Source: MFD04580-c1 sp963702995 (GTDB lineage: Bacteria > Planctomycetota > Phycisphaerae > Tepidisphaerales > Tepidisphaeraceae). Taken from it: 64,000 nucleotides of DNA. The position numbers were made by a program, and so were the translations under genes. Where the stretch lies: the NCBI GenBank assembly GCA_963702995.1, contig OY969783.1, positions 1,860,001 to 1,924,000 on the forward strand, given 5' to 3'. The notes under the pieces were generated by a model. The model was not told the DNA's origin, searched no databases, and was given only the letters and a program-made list of their open reading frames with translations. Every line of letters begins with the position of its first letter. Position 1 is the first letter of the stretch. Of this stretch, positions 15,573 to 26,200 are shown in pieces.

Positions 15573-18179
15573 ATGCGCCCGAAGATGATCGTGATCGCCG
15601 TGTGCCTTCTCGTTGCGTCGGCAACAACAGCGCGAGCGCAGCTTCCGACGCCGCCCGAAAACCTCGGCGCCTGGGCGATGCCGTGGGGCCACGACGTCCC
15701 CGGTGACATGTCGGCCGCCGGGTTGCTCGATAAGCCGGCGGGCGCGAATGGGCCGATCGTGGCGACGGACGGCCACTTCTACGTCGGCCCGAATGGGAGG
15801 CGGATCCGGTTCCTCGGCGTGAACATCGCCTTTGGGGGCTGCTTTCCGCCGCACGAGCAGGCCGATCGGGTCGCCGAGCGGCTTGCGGCGTTCGGCGTCA
15901 ACTGCGTGCGGCTGCACCACATGGACATGCAGCCCTACCCCGCCGGCATCTTCGAGAAGGGCTCCGTCGAAAAACTCTCACCCGACGCGCTGGACCGTCT
16001 GGACTACTTCGTCGCCGCCCTGAAGAAACAGGGCGTCTACAGCGACCTTAACCTGCACGTCTCCCGATCCTGGAGCAAATCGCACAGCTGGCCGGCGGCC
16101 GACAAGCTCCCCAGCTACGACAAGCAGGTGGACATCTTCCACCCCGATCTGATCGCCGCGAACAAGCAGTACGCCCGCGACCTGCTCACTCACGTCAACG
16201 CCTACACGAAAACGCGCTACGCCGATGAACCGGCCGTCGCCATCGTGGAGATCAACAACGAAGACACGATCTTCCTCTGGGGCGGGGAGAGGAACCTCGC
16301 CGAGCTGCCCGAGCCATACGCGGGGGTCTTGCAGAAGCAGTGGAATGAATGGCTGAAGCAGAAGTACGCGACCCGCGAAGCCCTGGCGGCCGCTTGGTGG
16401 AACGGCGCGATTCCGCTGGGCGAGAACCTGCTCAAAGGGTCTGGCATGCAACCGTCCGGCTCCGGTGGCGCCTGGGCTCTGGAGGAGCACGATAAGGCCA
16501 AGATGACGGCGACGGCTGCAATGCTCGATGGCAAGCCGGCGCTGAAGATCGTCGTCTCCTCGGTGGACGGGACGGCGTGGCACCTGCAGCTCAATCAGGC
16601 AAAGCTGGCGCTGACGAAAGGGGAGTTCTACACCGTCACCTTCCGGGCCCGGGCGGAGCAGCCGACAACGGTCGAGTTGAGCGTCGGGCAGGCGCACGAA
16701 CCATGGGGGATGCTGGGGCTCGCCGGTTCGGTCAAGCTGACCCCCGACGCTCGCGAATATCGTCTCGGCTTTACGGCATCGGCCGACGACACGAACGGAA
16801 GATTGTCGTTCCATCTCGGTCACGACCAGACGACGCTCTACCTGTCCGACGCCCAGGTCCGCCTCGGCGGGCGGCTGGGGCTGACGGAAACGGAGCGCCT
16901 GATCGACGACACCGTCGCCCGCGGCGGCATGGGCGCCAGCGACACGGCCGCTCGGTCGCGCGACTGGTACGACTTCCTCCAGCAGACCGACGAGCGCTAT
17001 TTCGTCGGCATGCGGCAATTCCTCCGCGACGAGGTCGGCGTGAAAGGCGCGATCACCGGGACGATCGGCCTGGGCATGCTGGGGACGAAGAGCCAGCGCG
17101 GCATGGATTTCGTCGATGCCCACGCCTACTGGGACCATCCCAGCTTCCCCCACCGCCAGTGGGACATGTCGGACTGGGTGATGAAGAACAAGCCGATGGT
17201 GGACGACCCGGCCGGCGCGACGCTCTGGGGCCTGGCGGCGACACGGGTTGAAGGCAAGCCGTTCACCGTCACGGAATACAACCACCCCGCGCCCAACGAA
17301 TGGGAATCGGAGTGCATCCCAATGATCGCGGCCTACGCGGCGCTTCAGGACTGGGACGGCATCTTCCTCTTCGACTACATCTCCGGCGGTAAGTTTGAGA
17401 AGCCGGCGACCGACAGCTTCTTCGACATTGAGGGGAACCCGCTGAAAATGGCATCCATGCCGCTGGCGGCGCGGATCTTCCTGGGGCAGTCGGTGAAGCC
17501 CCTGACGAACCGCCTTCTCGTGCGGCCGCCGCCTCGGAAGATCCTCGATACGGCATCCCACTACTTCTACCAGCAGTGGCCTTTCCTGCGCGACGAAGAA
17601 GGGATCACCTGGCAGCTTGCCCTGCAACGCCGGTTGTCAATTGAGTTCCCCGACGCGAAGAACGCGGATTCGCCGGAGCGCTCGGCCAAGGGGACGATGA
17701 GCCAGGTCTCCTGGGCAAGCTCGGGCCCCGGCTCTGGCTCAGGGCGATTTGTGCTGCGTGACGCGGCGGCCGCCGGGTTTGTGGGCTTCGCGAAGGGCCC
17801 GTTGCCGATCGACCTGGGCGACGTGATCATCGAGCGGCTCGATACGCCCTTCGCCGCCCTGCTGCTCGCCCCGGCCGCCCCCGGCGAGACGATCCGCAAC
17901 AGTGCGAAGCTCCTCCTGTCGGCCACGGCCCGCGGCGGCGCGACCGGCATGAAGTGGGACGCCGCCCGCAAGACGGTCGGCACCCATTGGGGCGAAGCGC
18001 CGCCCTTGATCGAGGGGGTGAAGGGGACGGTCCGGGTCGCGGGGGACAAGCCGCTGAAGTGCTACGCGCTCGCCCCCGACGGCAAACGTGGGAACGAGGT
18101 CCCCACAACGTTCCGAGATGGCGCGACAACGATCATGCTCGGGTCGGAGACAACGCTTTGGTATGAGTTGGTGCGGTAG
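15573..18179 (+). CDS. Secreted glycoside hydrolase (clan GH-A-like) with embedded carbohydrate-binding module
   Basis: ATG 15573 follows GGAGG and opens an 868-residue protein with a signal peptide (MIVIAVCLLVASATTARA). A TIM-barrel half follows (FLGVNIAFGGCFPP, RLAAFGVNCVRLHHMDMQPY), with a candidate acid/base Glu in AIVEINNED near residue 228. Residues about 290-430 look like a CBM4/9-type beta-sandwich (ALKIVVSSVDGTAWHLQLNQ; YTVTFRARAEQPTTVELSV). The barrel then resumes, with a candidate nucleophile in FTVTEYNHPAPNEWE near 567 and DWDGIFLFDYISGG. The C-terminal 200 residues form a beta-rich domain. It should cleave a plant- or algal-type polysaccharide outside the cytoplasm; the substrate cannot be told. 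It has no operon partner. Confidence 0.82.
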   Translation: MRPKMIVIAVCLLVASATTARAQLPTPPENLGAWAMPWGHDVPGDMSAAGLLDKPAGANGPIVATDGHFYVGPNGRRIRFLGVNIAFGGCFPPHEQADRVAERLAAFGVNCVRLHHMDMQPYPAGIFEKGSVEKLSPDALDRLDYFVAALKKQGVYSDLNLHVSRSWSKSHSWPAADKLPSYDKQVDIFHPDLIAANKQYARDLLTHVNAYTKTRYADEPAVAIVEINNEDTIFLWGGERNLAELPEPYAGVLQKQWNEWLKQKYATREALAAAWWNGAIPLGENLLKGSGMQPSGSGGAWALEEHDKAKMTATAAMLDGKPALKIVVSSVDGTAWHLQLNQAKLALTKGEFYTVTFRARAEQPTTVELSVGQAHEPWGMLGLAGSVKLTPDAREYRLGFTASADDTNGRLSFHLGHDQTTLYLSDAQVRLGGRLGLTETERLIDDTVARGGMGASDTAARSRDWYDFLQQTDERYFVGMRQFLRDEVGVKGAITGTIGLGMLGTKSQRGMDFVDAHAYWDHPSFPHRQWDMSDWVMKNKPMVDDPAGATLWGLAATRVEGKPFTVTEYNHPAPNEWESECIPMIAAYAALQDWDGIFLFDYISGGKFEKPATDSFFDIEGNPLKMASMPLAARIFLGQSVKPLTNRLLVRPPPRKILDTASHYFYQQWPFLRDEEGITWQLALQRRLSIEFPDAKNADSPERSAKGTMSQVSWASSGPGSGSGRFVLRDAAAAGFVGFAKGPLPIDLGDVIIERLDTPFAALLLAPAAPGETIRNSAKLLLSATARGGATGMKWDAARKTVGTHWGEAPPLIEGVKGTVRVAGDKPLKCYALAPDGKRGNEVPTTFRDGATTIMLGSETTLWYELVR

Positions 18180-18207
18180 GCGGCGCCTGATGTTGGCGGC
18201 CGTCTTG

Positions 18208-18330
18208 CTCCCTCTCCCGGTACACCGGGGGAGGGTGGGGGAGGGGGCCATCGGCGGGGAACGGTCGGTGACTGCACTGCCGCGCTACAGCCCCCTCCCT
18301 ATCCCTCCCCCGGGAACCGGGAGAGGGGAC
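18208..18330. repeat. Paired palindromic element (BIME-like), copy 2
   Basis: The left unit is CCCTCTCCCGGTACACCGGG and the right unit CCGGGAACCGGGAGAGGGGA, in inverted orientation, with GGAGGGTGGGG and CCCCTCCCTATCCC inside. It lies between two converging genes (the glycosidase on + and oppF on -), where it could serve as a bidirectional terminator. Confidence 0.8.
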
Positions 18331-18368
18331 CAGAGCTGATCCGCGCCGCTCGCCACGGCGGCCGTCGT

Positions 18369-19483
18369 TCATGTCGTCACCCAGCACGCGGCGATGTGCC
18401 CCGCCTCGCCCTGCTTGGGCTCCAGCGGGGGGACCTCCTGGACGCATCGGGACAACACGCGCACGGGCGTGCCGCCGGAGGTGATCTCGACGGTCTCGGC
18501 CGCCCCGGCTTCGGCGGCCTTCAGGCGCGTCAACGGGCAACGCGGGTGGAACGGGCAGCCCGTCGGCGGGTTCGATGGCGACGGCACCTCGCCAGGCAGG
18601 ACGATCCGCTTCTTCCGCACCCGCGGCCCCGGCTCGGGGACGGCGGACAGCAGCGACAGCGTATAGGGGTGCTTGGGGTTGCCGTACAGCTCGACGCTGC
18701 TTGCCTTCTCGACGATGCGCCCGAGGTACATCACCGCCACTTCATCCGAAAAATGCTGCACCACCGCCAGGTTGTGCGCGATGAAGAGGTAGGCGATGTT
18801 CCGCTCCTGCTGAAGGTCTTCCAGAAGGTTGAGGATCTGCGCCTGGATCGATACGTCCAGCGCGCTGACCGGCTCGTCGCAGACGATGAAGTCGGGCGAA
18901 AGCGAAAGGCCCGCGCGATGCCGATGCGCTGCCGCTGCCCGCCGGAGAACTCGTGCGGGTAACGCCGAGCATACGTCGGGTCCAGGCCCACGCGCGACAG
19001 GAGCGATGCGACCATGTCCTGCCGCGCCGAACCGGTGGCGATACCATGCACCTCGATCGGCTCGCCGATGATGCCGCCGACAGTCATCCGCGGGTTCAGG
19101 CTGCTCACCGGGTCCTGGAAGACGATCTGCATGTGCCGGCGAAGGCGGCGCAGGGCTTCGCCCTGGTAGTTGAAGAAGTTCTCGCCTTTGAAGAAGACGG
19201 TCCCGCCCGTCGCGGGGATCAGCCGCAGAATGGTGCGGCCGACCGTCGTCTTCCCGCAGCCCGACTCGCCCACCAGCCCGAGCGTCTTGCTGGGGTGGAT
19301 GTCGAACGTGACGCCGTCAACGGCCTTCACCTGGCCGACGGTGTCCGAGAAAAGCCCGCGCTTGATCGGGAACCAGGTCCGCAAGTCGCGCACCTGTAGC
19401 AGCGGGCCGGCAGCGCCGGCGGGCGTCGTGGGGCGAGGGGCCGCCTGCGTCCCGTAAGACATGATCGTGCCCGGATCGCTCAT
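18369..19483 (-). CDS. Oligopeptide ABC transporter ATP-binding protein OppF-like (one frameshift)
   Basis: The N-terminal part has Walker A ([19 protein letters not shown]), the Q-loop ([20 protein letters not shown]) and the signature ([14 protein letters not shown]). The frame shifts by one base near 18907. The continuation carries Walker B ([20 protein letters not shown]), the H-loop ([20 protein letters not shown]) and the peptide-transporter C-terminal extension ([29 protein letters not shown]). Corrected length is about 371 residues. It starts one base before the end of the partner ATPase (TGATG), so the two are translated together. They energise the peptide permeases encoded upstream. 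Confidence 0.9.
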
Positions 19484-20661
19484 CAGCGCACCTCCCCGGC
19501 GGCAAGGGGTTGGAGGGCGGCGTCGCCCTCCGGTGGCCCCGCATCACGCCGAAACCCAAGCTGCGGCCGCCCCGCGACGCCCTCGGCATACCCTGGCACG
19601 AAGTGGCATGCGCCCCAGTGGCCCGGTTCGACGACCCGCAGGTTCGGCTCCTCGCGGGTGCAGACGGCCATGACGTTGGCGGCTTCGCCGTCGGCGTGGA
19701 TCGTCAGCACCTCGCCGGGCGCGGCGGCCGCCGCGAGTTCGCGCGTCCTGGGGCAACGCGGGTGAAACTTGCACCCGCTGGGGAAACGGGCCGGGTTGGG
19801 GACGGAGCCGGAGATCGTGTCGAGCCGGACGCGCGTGTCATTCAGTCGCGGGACGCTCTTGAGCAGCCCCTCGGTGTAGGGGTGCTTGGGGTGGCTGAAC
19901 AGCTCGTCCACGGTGGCGAATTCGACCACGCGGCTGGCGTACATCACCGCCACGACGTCGGCATTCTCCGCGACCACGCCCAGGTCGTGCGTGATCAGGA
20001 GGATGGCCATCCCCGTCTCGGCCTGGAGCTTGCGGAGCAGTTCGAGGATCTGGGCCTGGATGGTGACGTCGAGCGCGGTGGTGGGCTCATCGGCGATCAG
20101 GAGCTTGGGCTGGCAGGAGAGGGCCATGGCGATCATGACGCGCTGCCGCATGCCGCCGGACATCTGGTGCGGGTACTCGGACAGCCGCCGTCGCGGGTCG
20201 GAGATGCCGACATCGGAGAGGGCCTTCTCGGCGATCCGGTACGCCTCGCGCGACCCGACGCGCTGGTGCAGGACAACCGCCTCGGCGATCTGGTCGCCGA
20301 TGGTGTAGACCGGGTTCAGGCTGGTCATCGGCTCCTGGAAGATCATGGCGATGTCTTTGCCGCGCACGGAGCGCATCGCCGACTCGGGCAAGGCAAGCAG
20401 GTCGCGCCCCAGGAATCGCACCTGCCCCCCCAGGACGCGCCCCGGCGGCTCGGGGATCAGCCGCAGGATCGACATCGCGGTGACGGATTTGCCACACCCG
20501 CTCTCCCCCACCACGGCGACGGTCTGCCCGGGGAAGACGGTGAGCGACACATCCCGCACCGGCCGAATCATGCCGCGGCTGACGTCGAAGCCGACGTTGA
20601 GGTCAATGATCTCCAGGAGCGGCTTGGAGGGATCGATGGGTTGAGGGGGCTGATCGGTCAT
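19483..20661 (-). CDS. Oligopeptide ABC transporter ATP-binding protein OppD-like
   Basis: The 392-residue product contains a complete ABC ATPase: Walker A ([19 protein letters not shown]), Q-loop ([20 protein letters not shown]), signature ([17 protein letters not shown]), Walker B ([20 protein letters not shown]) and H-loop ([18 protein letters not shown]). The oligopeptide/dipeptide C-terminal domain follows ([31 protein letters not shown]), with Cys residues that in relatives bind an iron-sulfur cluster. The tail after about residue 345 is variable. It pairs with the OppF-like subunit downstream. Confidence 0.93.
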   Translation of the reverse strand: MTDQPPQPIDPSKPLLEIIDLNVGFDVSRGMIRPVRDVSLTVFPGQTVAVVGESGCGKSVTAMSILRLIPEPPGRVLGGQVRFLGRDLLALPESAMRSVRGKDIAMIFQEPMTSLNPVYTIGDQIAEAVVLHQRVGSREAYRIAEKALSDVGISDPRRRLSEYPHQMSGGMRQRVMIAMALSCQPKLLIADEPTTALDVTIQAQILELLRKLQAETGMAILLITHDLGVVAENADVVAVMYASRVVEFATVDELFSHPKHPYTEGLLKSVPRLNDTRVRLDTISGSVPNPARFPSGCKFHPRCPRTRELAAAAAPGEVLTIHADGEAANVMAVCTREEPNLRVVEPGHWGACHFVPGYAEGVAGRPQLGFRRDAGPPEGDAALQPLAAGEVR

Positions 20662-20785
20662 GTGCTCTTTCGTCGTCGGCCGCGGCCGATCGCCTGGAAA
20701 TCCAAGCTCCGTCGCGGCCCCGTAGGGCGTGGCTTGCCACGCCGCCCCCCGAATTGTGCCGAACGCCCCGATCGCCGCACCAGGG

Positions 20786-22033
20786 TCATTCTCGCTTGCG
20801 AAGCTTCGGATCCAGGGCGTCGCGCACGGCTTCGCCGACCATGTTGTACGAGAAAACGGTCAGGAAGATGGCCAGCCCCGGGAACGTCACAATCCACGGG
20901 GTGAAGCTCGTCCCGCCGGCCCGGGCCTGTTCGAGCAGGCCGCCCCAGCTTGCCTGGTCGACCAGGCCGAGGCCCAGGAAGCTTAGGATGCTTTCGTACA
21001 GAATCGCCGATGCCACGCCGAACGTTGTATTGACAAGCACGGGCGTCAGCGCGTTCGGGAGCATGTGCCGAAAGACGATAGATCGGCGCGGCAACCCGGC
21101 CGCAATCGCCGCCTGGACGTAGTCAAGCTTGCGAATCGTGAAGAACTCGCCGCGGATATAACGCGCGTAGCCCGTCCAGCCGGTCACGCCGATGACGAAC
21201 ATCATCAGGTAGATGTTCCGCTGCTGGACGAACGCCGTAATCGTAATCAGCAGGAACAGCCGCGGCACCGCTTCGATGATCTCGATGGCCCGCATGCCGA
21301 TCAGGTCCAGAAAGCCGGCGTAATACCCGATCACGCCACCGACGATCACGCCGATCAGCACCGACACGCCGGTTGCGAGGAACCCGATCGATAAGGCAAT
21401 GCGGCTTGCGTGGATCATCTCGCTGGCGAGGTCGCCGCCCCGGTCGTCCGTCCCCATCCAGTGCGCGAGCGATGGCGGGTGAAGGCGGGCATCAGGTATC
21501 TCGAACTGCCGATCCGTCGGCGAATAAGGGATGGGCGTGTGGAGCGAGAACTGAGCTTTGCCTTCCTGCGCGGCGCGGCGATACAGGGTGTAGTCTGGGC
21601 TCGACGGCGGCCGCAGGGCCAGATAGCAGGGGATGGCACAGATCGCCAGGGTCAGCGTGAGGATGCCGATCGACCGCAGGAGCGTGTACCGGCGTGACAC
21701 GCCGAGCGAGGTGATGGTCGCGAAGGCGATCAGCAGCAACGCATCGGCCGGGGTAAGGTTCGCCAGAAGCGGCGAGCTCCAGTGCCCGCCAGACTTCAGC
21801 AGGATGGGGTGGGTATTGGCGATGAGCGGGGCGAAAACGGCCAGGAAGGTCAGGAACCCGAGCCAGGTAAGCCCCACCCGCGCGGTCGCGTGGGAGAGGG
21901 TATCGACGGCCGCCTGATGAACGAGCCCGCGGGGGTTCGACGGCACCGGCGCCTGGTCTGAGGGGCCGGCCGCGCCGGACGGCATTGCGGACGGCGCGAT
22001 CCCCGCGAGGATTTCCGCGGCTTCAATCGACAT
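20786..22033 (-). CDS. Peptide ABC transporter permease, OppC type, with long insertion
   Basis: At 415 residues this is about 100 longer than usual OppC proteins. After the first membrane segment ([20 protein letters not shown]) there is an insertion with extra hydrophobic stretches ([35 protein letters not shown]). The standard core follows: [40 protein letters not shown] and the EAA-like loop ([20 protein letters not shown]). It forms the channel with the OppB-type permease, whose end it overlaps by 11 bases. Binding-protein-dependent transporters with extended permeases often have unusual substrates, but none can be named here. Confidence 0.88.
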   Translation of the reverse strand: MSIEAAEILAGIAPSAMPSGAAGPSDQAPVPSNPRGLVHQAAVDTLSHATARVGLTWLGFLTFLAVFAPLIANTHPILLKSGGHWSSPLLANLTPADALLLIAFATITSLGVSRRYTLLRSIGILTLTLAICAIPCYLALRPPSSPDYTLYRRAAQEGKAQFSLHTPIPYSPTDRQFEIPDARLHPPSLAHWMGTDDRGGDLASEMIHASRIALSIGFLATGVSVLIGVIVGGVIGYYAGFLDLIGMRAIEIIEAVPRLFLLITITAFVQQRNIYLMMFVIGVTGWTGYARYIRGEFFTIRKLDYVQAAIAAGLPRRSIVFRHMLPNALTPVLVNTTFGVASAILYESILSFLGLGLVDQASWGGLLEQARAGGTSFTPWIVTFPGLAIFLTVFSYNMVGEAVRDALDPKLRKRE

Positions 22034-23106
22034 AACTTACCCGGGGGTCGGCCAAGGCATAGGCGAGGTCGGAGAGAAGGTTCCCGATCAACTGAAGGAT
22101 GCTGGCGATCAGCGTCAGGGACAACAGCAACTCGCGGTCGCGCGCCTCCACCGAATCGATCGCCAGTTTGCCCATTCCCTGAATTCCGAAAATCGTCTCC
22201 ACCACCACCGAGCCGCCGATCAGCCCGGGAAGAATGCTGGCCGAAGCGGTGATCAGCGAGATCAGGCTCGTTCGGAACGCGTGGCGGTAGACCACTGCGT
22301 GCTCGGTCAACCCCTTGGCTCGAGCGGTCCGGACGAAATCCTGCCCGAGCGATTCGATGAGCGACCCGCGCGTGCAGGCGCGACAGGAAGGCGAACCCGC
22401 CGTAACTCAGGCAGATCAACGGGAGCACCAGGTGCCAGATCGTGTCGAGCAGCCACCCGCGTTCGAAGCCGGCGGGGCCACGGCCGGGAAGGAACGTCAT
22501 GCCGTCGGCCATCACGTCGTGCAGGCCATTGGTCGGGAACCAGTGGTAGTACCGGTCGCTGGTCAGGAACCCGATCATCAGGACGCCGACCCAGATCTCG
22601 GGCAACGACCAGAGGCCGATGAGCACCGTCCCCAGTCCGACGTCAATCGCTTCCCCGCGCTTTCGGGCGGAAAGGATGCCGGTCCAGATCGAGATGCCGA
22701 AAATGATCGGCAGTGACGTGATCTCCAGCAGGAGGGTGATCGGGAGCGATTCGGCGATTGCGTCAGAGACGGGGCGGTGCTGGCTGAAGCTCTCCCCCAG
22801 GTCGGGCCATTTCAGCCCGACCGACCATGCGCCTGGCCAGCCGTGCCCCGGCTCTTTGCTGCCGATCGGAGAGATCTTGTTGAGCCACTTCAGGTACTGC
22901 TGGATCGGCGGCTTGTCCAGGTCATACCGTTTCTTGTAGTAGGCCTCCAGAATTCGCTTCTGGTAGGGATCCAGGTTCCCTTCGCGGCTGAGCAGCGAGG
23001 CGCCGACGCCGCCCGGCGTGGCCGCCATGACGAAGAAGACGACGGCGGTGATCCCGAGCAGAGTCGGGATCATCAGCAGAAGTCGGCGGGTGACGTAGGT
23101 CAGCAT
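22023..23106 (-). CDS. Peptide ABC transporter permease, OppB type (one frameshift)
   Basis: ATG 23106 opens MLTYVTRRLLLMIPTLLGIT, then AVVFFVMAATPGG, the standard OppB start. The middle includes SLPITLLLEITSLPIIFGIS and DTIWHLVLPLICLSYGGFAF. One extra base near 22377 moves the frame; the continuation has the coupling loop (GLTEHAVVYRHAFRTSLISL) and the last segments (LPGLIGGSVVVETIFGIQGM, then [15 protein letters not shown]). Corrected length is about 360 residues, longer than the usual 310, with extra periplasmic sequence after the first segment. It partners the OppC-type permease directly downstream. Confidence 0.88.
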
Positions 23107-23215
23107 CGTTGGAAGCCCGTCCAGCTCACGACAAAACACCGCGGCCGCGGGTCGGTCAAGGTCGATCCCATCGAGTGGCGCCCCTGCGCGCTCGCGGTCC
23201 GTCGGGCAACGCCGG

Positions 23216-25105
23216 TCACTGCGTGTATTTCTGCTGCCCCTTCGGGACGTACCAGGGGATCGGCATCGACCAGATGTTCACATAGTTGAGCCCGACCTTC
23301 GACTTCTCAACGTTGGCGATGCGCTTGTCCATCAGCCGCAGCGCCTTGCGGCTGTTCAGGAACGTGTAGGGCTGTTCATCGGCAAGAATGCGATGCGCTT
23401 CGTGCCAGAGCGCCATGCGTTTCGCATCGTCCACAGTCTTTCGAGCTTTCTCGACGACCTTGTCGAATTGGTCGTTCTTGAACGACATGAAGTTGTCGCC
23501 CTTGTCGGCGATCTGGGAGGAAGAGAACTCCTGGTACAGGTCGCTTTCGATTGTGCCACCCCAACCGAGCGTGATGGCGTCAAAGTCGCGATTGTCCAAG
23601 TTGGTCTGGACAATCGGCCAGTCCTGCGGGTCAAGCTCCAAAGAGACGCCGCCCCTTGCAAAGCCGTCTTTCAGAAAAAGCACGACCCGCTCAGTCGTCG
23701 CGTTCTTACTCGGATAGGTGAGTCGGACCCTTAACGGCTCGCCGTCAGGGCCCTTGATGATCCCATTGTCATCGTGATAGCCGTTTTCGGTGAGCAGTTT
23801 CCGGGCGGCCGCGGGGTCATACGGGAGCGGCAGGATCGAAGGGTCCGCCTGGGGCGAACCGGCGGAGAACGGGCCGCTGATAGTCGTAGCGTAACCGAGA
23901 TAGATCTCCTTGTTCACACGATCCCGATCCGTGAGCATGGTCATCGCACGGCGGACGGCGGCGCTTGCGAACTTGGTCGGCTTGCCGTTGCGGCGCTCGT
24001 TCCAGGCGATGTACGAGTAGCCGGCGGTAGCGGACTCGTACTCGTAACTATTCGCACGGGCCTTGGTCTTGGGGTCCTCAATGAGGCGGCGATACTGGGT
24101 CGGCTGCGTAGCGAAAATGTCGAGTTCGCCGTTGCCGAACATCGTCTCTTCCGCCGCCTCCTCCTCGACTTCCATTTCCACGATGCGATTGAATGGGGAA
24201 AGCTCGCCCCAGTAGTTCTCATTGCGGACGAGCTCAATCTTCTGCCCCGGGCGCCATCCGGCGGGGTCCGTCAGCCGATACGGCCCAGTCCCCATCAACA
24301 ACCCGGGGTTCGAGTTAAACGTGTCCTCATTGAACTTTGAATAAAAGTGTTTGGGAAGCACGGAGATGCCGCCGCAAACCTCCATACTTAAGAAGTAGGG
24401 CTCAGTCATTTTGAAGCGGACTTCAAAGTCATTGAGCTTCTCAACTGATTTGATCTTGTCGAAATAAGCGCGTTGCCGCGCCGCATCCACCTTGGGGTTC
24501 ATGACCAGCTGATATGAATAGATCACGTCGTCGGCGGTGAATGGCTGCCCGTCGGAAAACGTGACACCTTTGCGAAGCTGGAACGTGAAAGTCAACCCGT
24601 CTTCGCTGATCTGCCAGTCGCGGGCGAGCTGCGGGACCCATTCGAGTGAGTTCGGGTCGCGATAGACGAGGCTCTCAATCACCTTCGCCTGGACGATGTC
24701 GGCGTAGAGATCGGCGCTGACGAGCGGGGTTAGCTTCTTGACCTTGGAGCCGAGGTTATCGATGAGCCAGTCGCCACGCGCGAAATCGGGGCGAGCTTCA
24801 GCGGCCTTAAGGTTACCAAATGGGTCCACGCGGGACCCGGGAGTGGCGGAGGTAGAAGGACTGGTGGTCGAGTTGCCGGTGGCGACCGGCATGACGACCC
24901 GGGCGGGGCCGCCGGAAGACGCCATCTCCACCATCATCCGGCGGAGCGTCGCGATCTGGTCGGTCTGCTGGTTCCCCTGCGACTCGATCGTCTTGATGAC
25001 TTTCCACTGCCGGTCTGACTGAACCATCCCAAGCCAGACGACGACGATGAGCAGGACAAGCAGCGTCAGCGTGACGAAATCCTTAAAACCGAAGCGATTT
25101 TCCAT
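23216..25105 (-). CDS. Peptide ABC transporter substrate-binding protein, membrane-anchored
   Basis: ATG 25105 follows AAGGAT. The 629-residue protein has an N-terminal membrane anchor (FVTLTLLVLLIVVVWLGMVQ), a short coiled region and a Ser/Thr linker. The family 5 binding domain follows: LIDNLGSKVKKLTPLVSADL, VIESLVYRDPNSLEWVPQLA, KGVTFSDGQPFTADDVIYSY and AVRRAMTMLTDRDRVNKEIY. It captures peptides or similar solutes outside the membrane and delivers them to the permeases. The anchor replaces the usual lipobox. It belongs to the downstream half of the operon. Confidence 0.9.
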   Translation of the reverse strand: MENRFGFKDFVTLTLLVLLIVVVWLGMVQSDRQWKVIKTIESQGNQQTDQIATLRRMMVEMASSGGPARVVMPVATGNSTTSPSTSATPGSRVDPFGNLKAAEARPDFARGDWLIDNLGSKVKKLTPLVSADLYADIVQAKVIESLVYRDPNSLEWVPQLARDWQISEDGLTFTFQLRKGVTFSDGQPFTADDVIYSYQLVMNPKVDAARQRAYFDKIKSVEKLNDFEVRFKMTEPYFLSMEVCGGISVLPKHFYSKFNEDTFNSNPGLLMGTGPYRLTDPAGWRPGQKIELVRNENYWGELSPFNRIVEMEVEEEAAEETMFGNGELDIFATQPTQYRRLIEDPKTKARANSYEYESATAGYSYIAWNERRNGKPTKFASAAVRRAMTMLTDRDRVNKEIYLGYATTISGPFSAGSPQADPSILPLPYDPAAARKLLTENGYHDDNGIIKGPDGEPLRVRLTYPSKNATTERVVLFLKDGFARGGVSLELDPQDWPIVQTNLDNRDFDAITLGWGGTIESDLYQEFSSSQIADKGDNFMSFKNDQFDKVVEKARKTVDDAKRMALWHEAHRILADEQPYTFLNSRKALRLMDKRIANVEKSKVGLNYVNIWSMPIPWYVPKGQQKYTQ

Positions 25106-25216
25106 GAACGATCCTTCGATGCTCGCCCAAGGCCTGATGGCGAAGGTGGGCCTTCGCGGCGACTGGCCTCGGCCCATGGTCAGACGTCGTGGCGGACGTC
25201 GCGGAGGCTTTCAGGG

Positions 25217-26200
25217 TCAGATCTTAGCCCTGTCGCCCTTCGGGTCGAAGAGGCTCATCAGGCCGTCGCCGGCGAAGTTGAGGCACAGCAGGGTCACCCC
25301 CAGCAGCGTACACGGGAACGCGAGCAGCCACCAGCGGCTATAGATCGGGTTGAGCGAGGCGCTGAGCCCCTCCGACGCGAGCGAGCCCCAGGTGGGCATC
25401 GGGGCCTGGATGCCGATGCCGAGGAAGCTTAAGAGCGATTCCTGGAGGATCGCCTGGGGGATGGTCAGCGTCGCGTAGACGATGATCGGGCCCATCAGGT
25501 TTGGCAGGAGGTGGCGGAGGAAGATGCGGCGTTCGGTGAGGCCGGCCGCCCGGCAGGATTCGATGAACGGCTGGGCGCGGAGCGACAGGACCTGCCCGCG
25601 GATCACCCGCGCCATGGTCAGCCAACTGACGAGCCCGATCGCCAGGAACAGGACGACCAGGTTGGCGATGGAGGGCTGCACGCCGCTCTTTTCGAGCAGC
25701 GGGTCGAGCGCGATCTTCAGAAGCACGATCAGCAGGATGTAGGGCAGGCCGTAGAGGACATCGACGGTGCGCATGAGGAGAGAATCCACCCAGCCCCCCC
25801 GGTAACCGGCAAAGACGCCGACGCTGACGCCAAGAGCGACCGCGACCGCGGCGGCCGCCACGCCGATGGTCAGGCTGATCGTCCCGCCGAGCAGGCAGCG
25901 CCCCAGCAGGCTGCGGCCGAGGGAGTCGGTCCCGAACCAGCGCGCGGGGAACATCACGTCCGGCCCGAGCCGCGCGTTTTCCGGCTTCTGGGCATCGAAG
26001 TAGAGCGCGGCACCCGGCCGCAGCGTCCACGGCAGCGTCACGAGGCAGGCCAGCACCATCGCCAGCAGCAGTCCCCCGCCGATCATCAGCCGGCCGTTGC
26101 GCAGCGCCCGCCGCCAGAGACGATCCGGCGCGGCCATCGCGGACGCGTCGGTCCCGACGGTCAGGGTGGAGTCATCAATGGGGATCGAGGCGGTGGTCAT
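25217..26200 (-). CDS. Peptide ABC transporter permease, OppC type (second set)
   Basis: This 327-residue protein has the usual OppC order: first membrane segment (LMIGGGLLLAMVLACLVTLP), the GTDSLGRSLLGRCLLGGTIS motif, VAAAAVAVALGVSVGVFAGY and the coupling loop (FIESCRAAGLTERRIFLRHL), ending NFAGDGLMSLFDPKGDRAKI. It starts within the stop of the DUF5615 gene upstream (ATGA). The matching OppB-type gene lies beyond the DUF433/DUF5615 pair, about 0.9 kb upstream, so the permease pair is split by that module. Confidence 0.92.
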   Translation of the reverse strand: MTTASIPIDDSTLTVGTDASAMAAPDRLWRRALRNGRLMIGGGLLLAMVLACLVTLPWTLRPGAALYFDAQKPENARLGPDVMFPARWFGTDSLGRSLLGRCLLGGTISLTIGVAAAAVAVALGVSVGVFAGYRGGWVDSLLMRTVDVLYGLPYILLIVLLKIALDPLLEKSGVQPSIANLVVLFLAIGLVSWLTMARVIRGQVLSLRAQPFIESCRAAGLTERRIFLRHLLPNLMGPIIVYATLTIPQAILQESLLSFLGIGIQAPMPTWGSLASEGLSASLNPIYSRWWLLAFPCTLLGVTLLCLNFAGDGLMSLFDPKGDRAKI

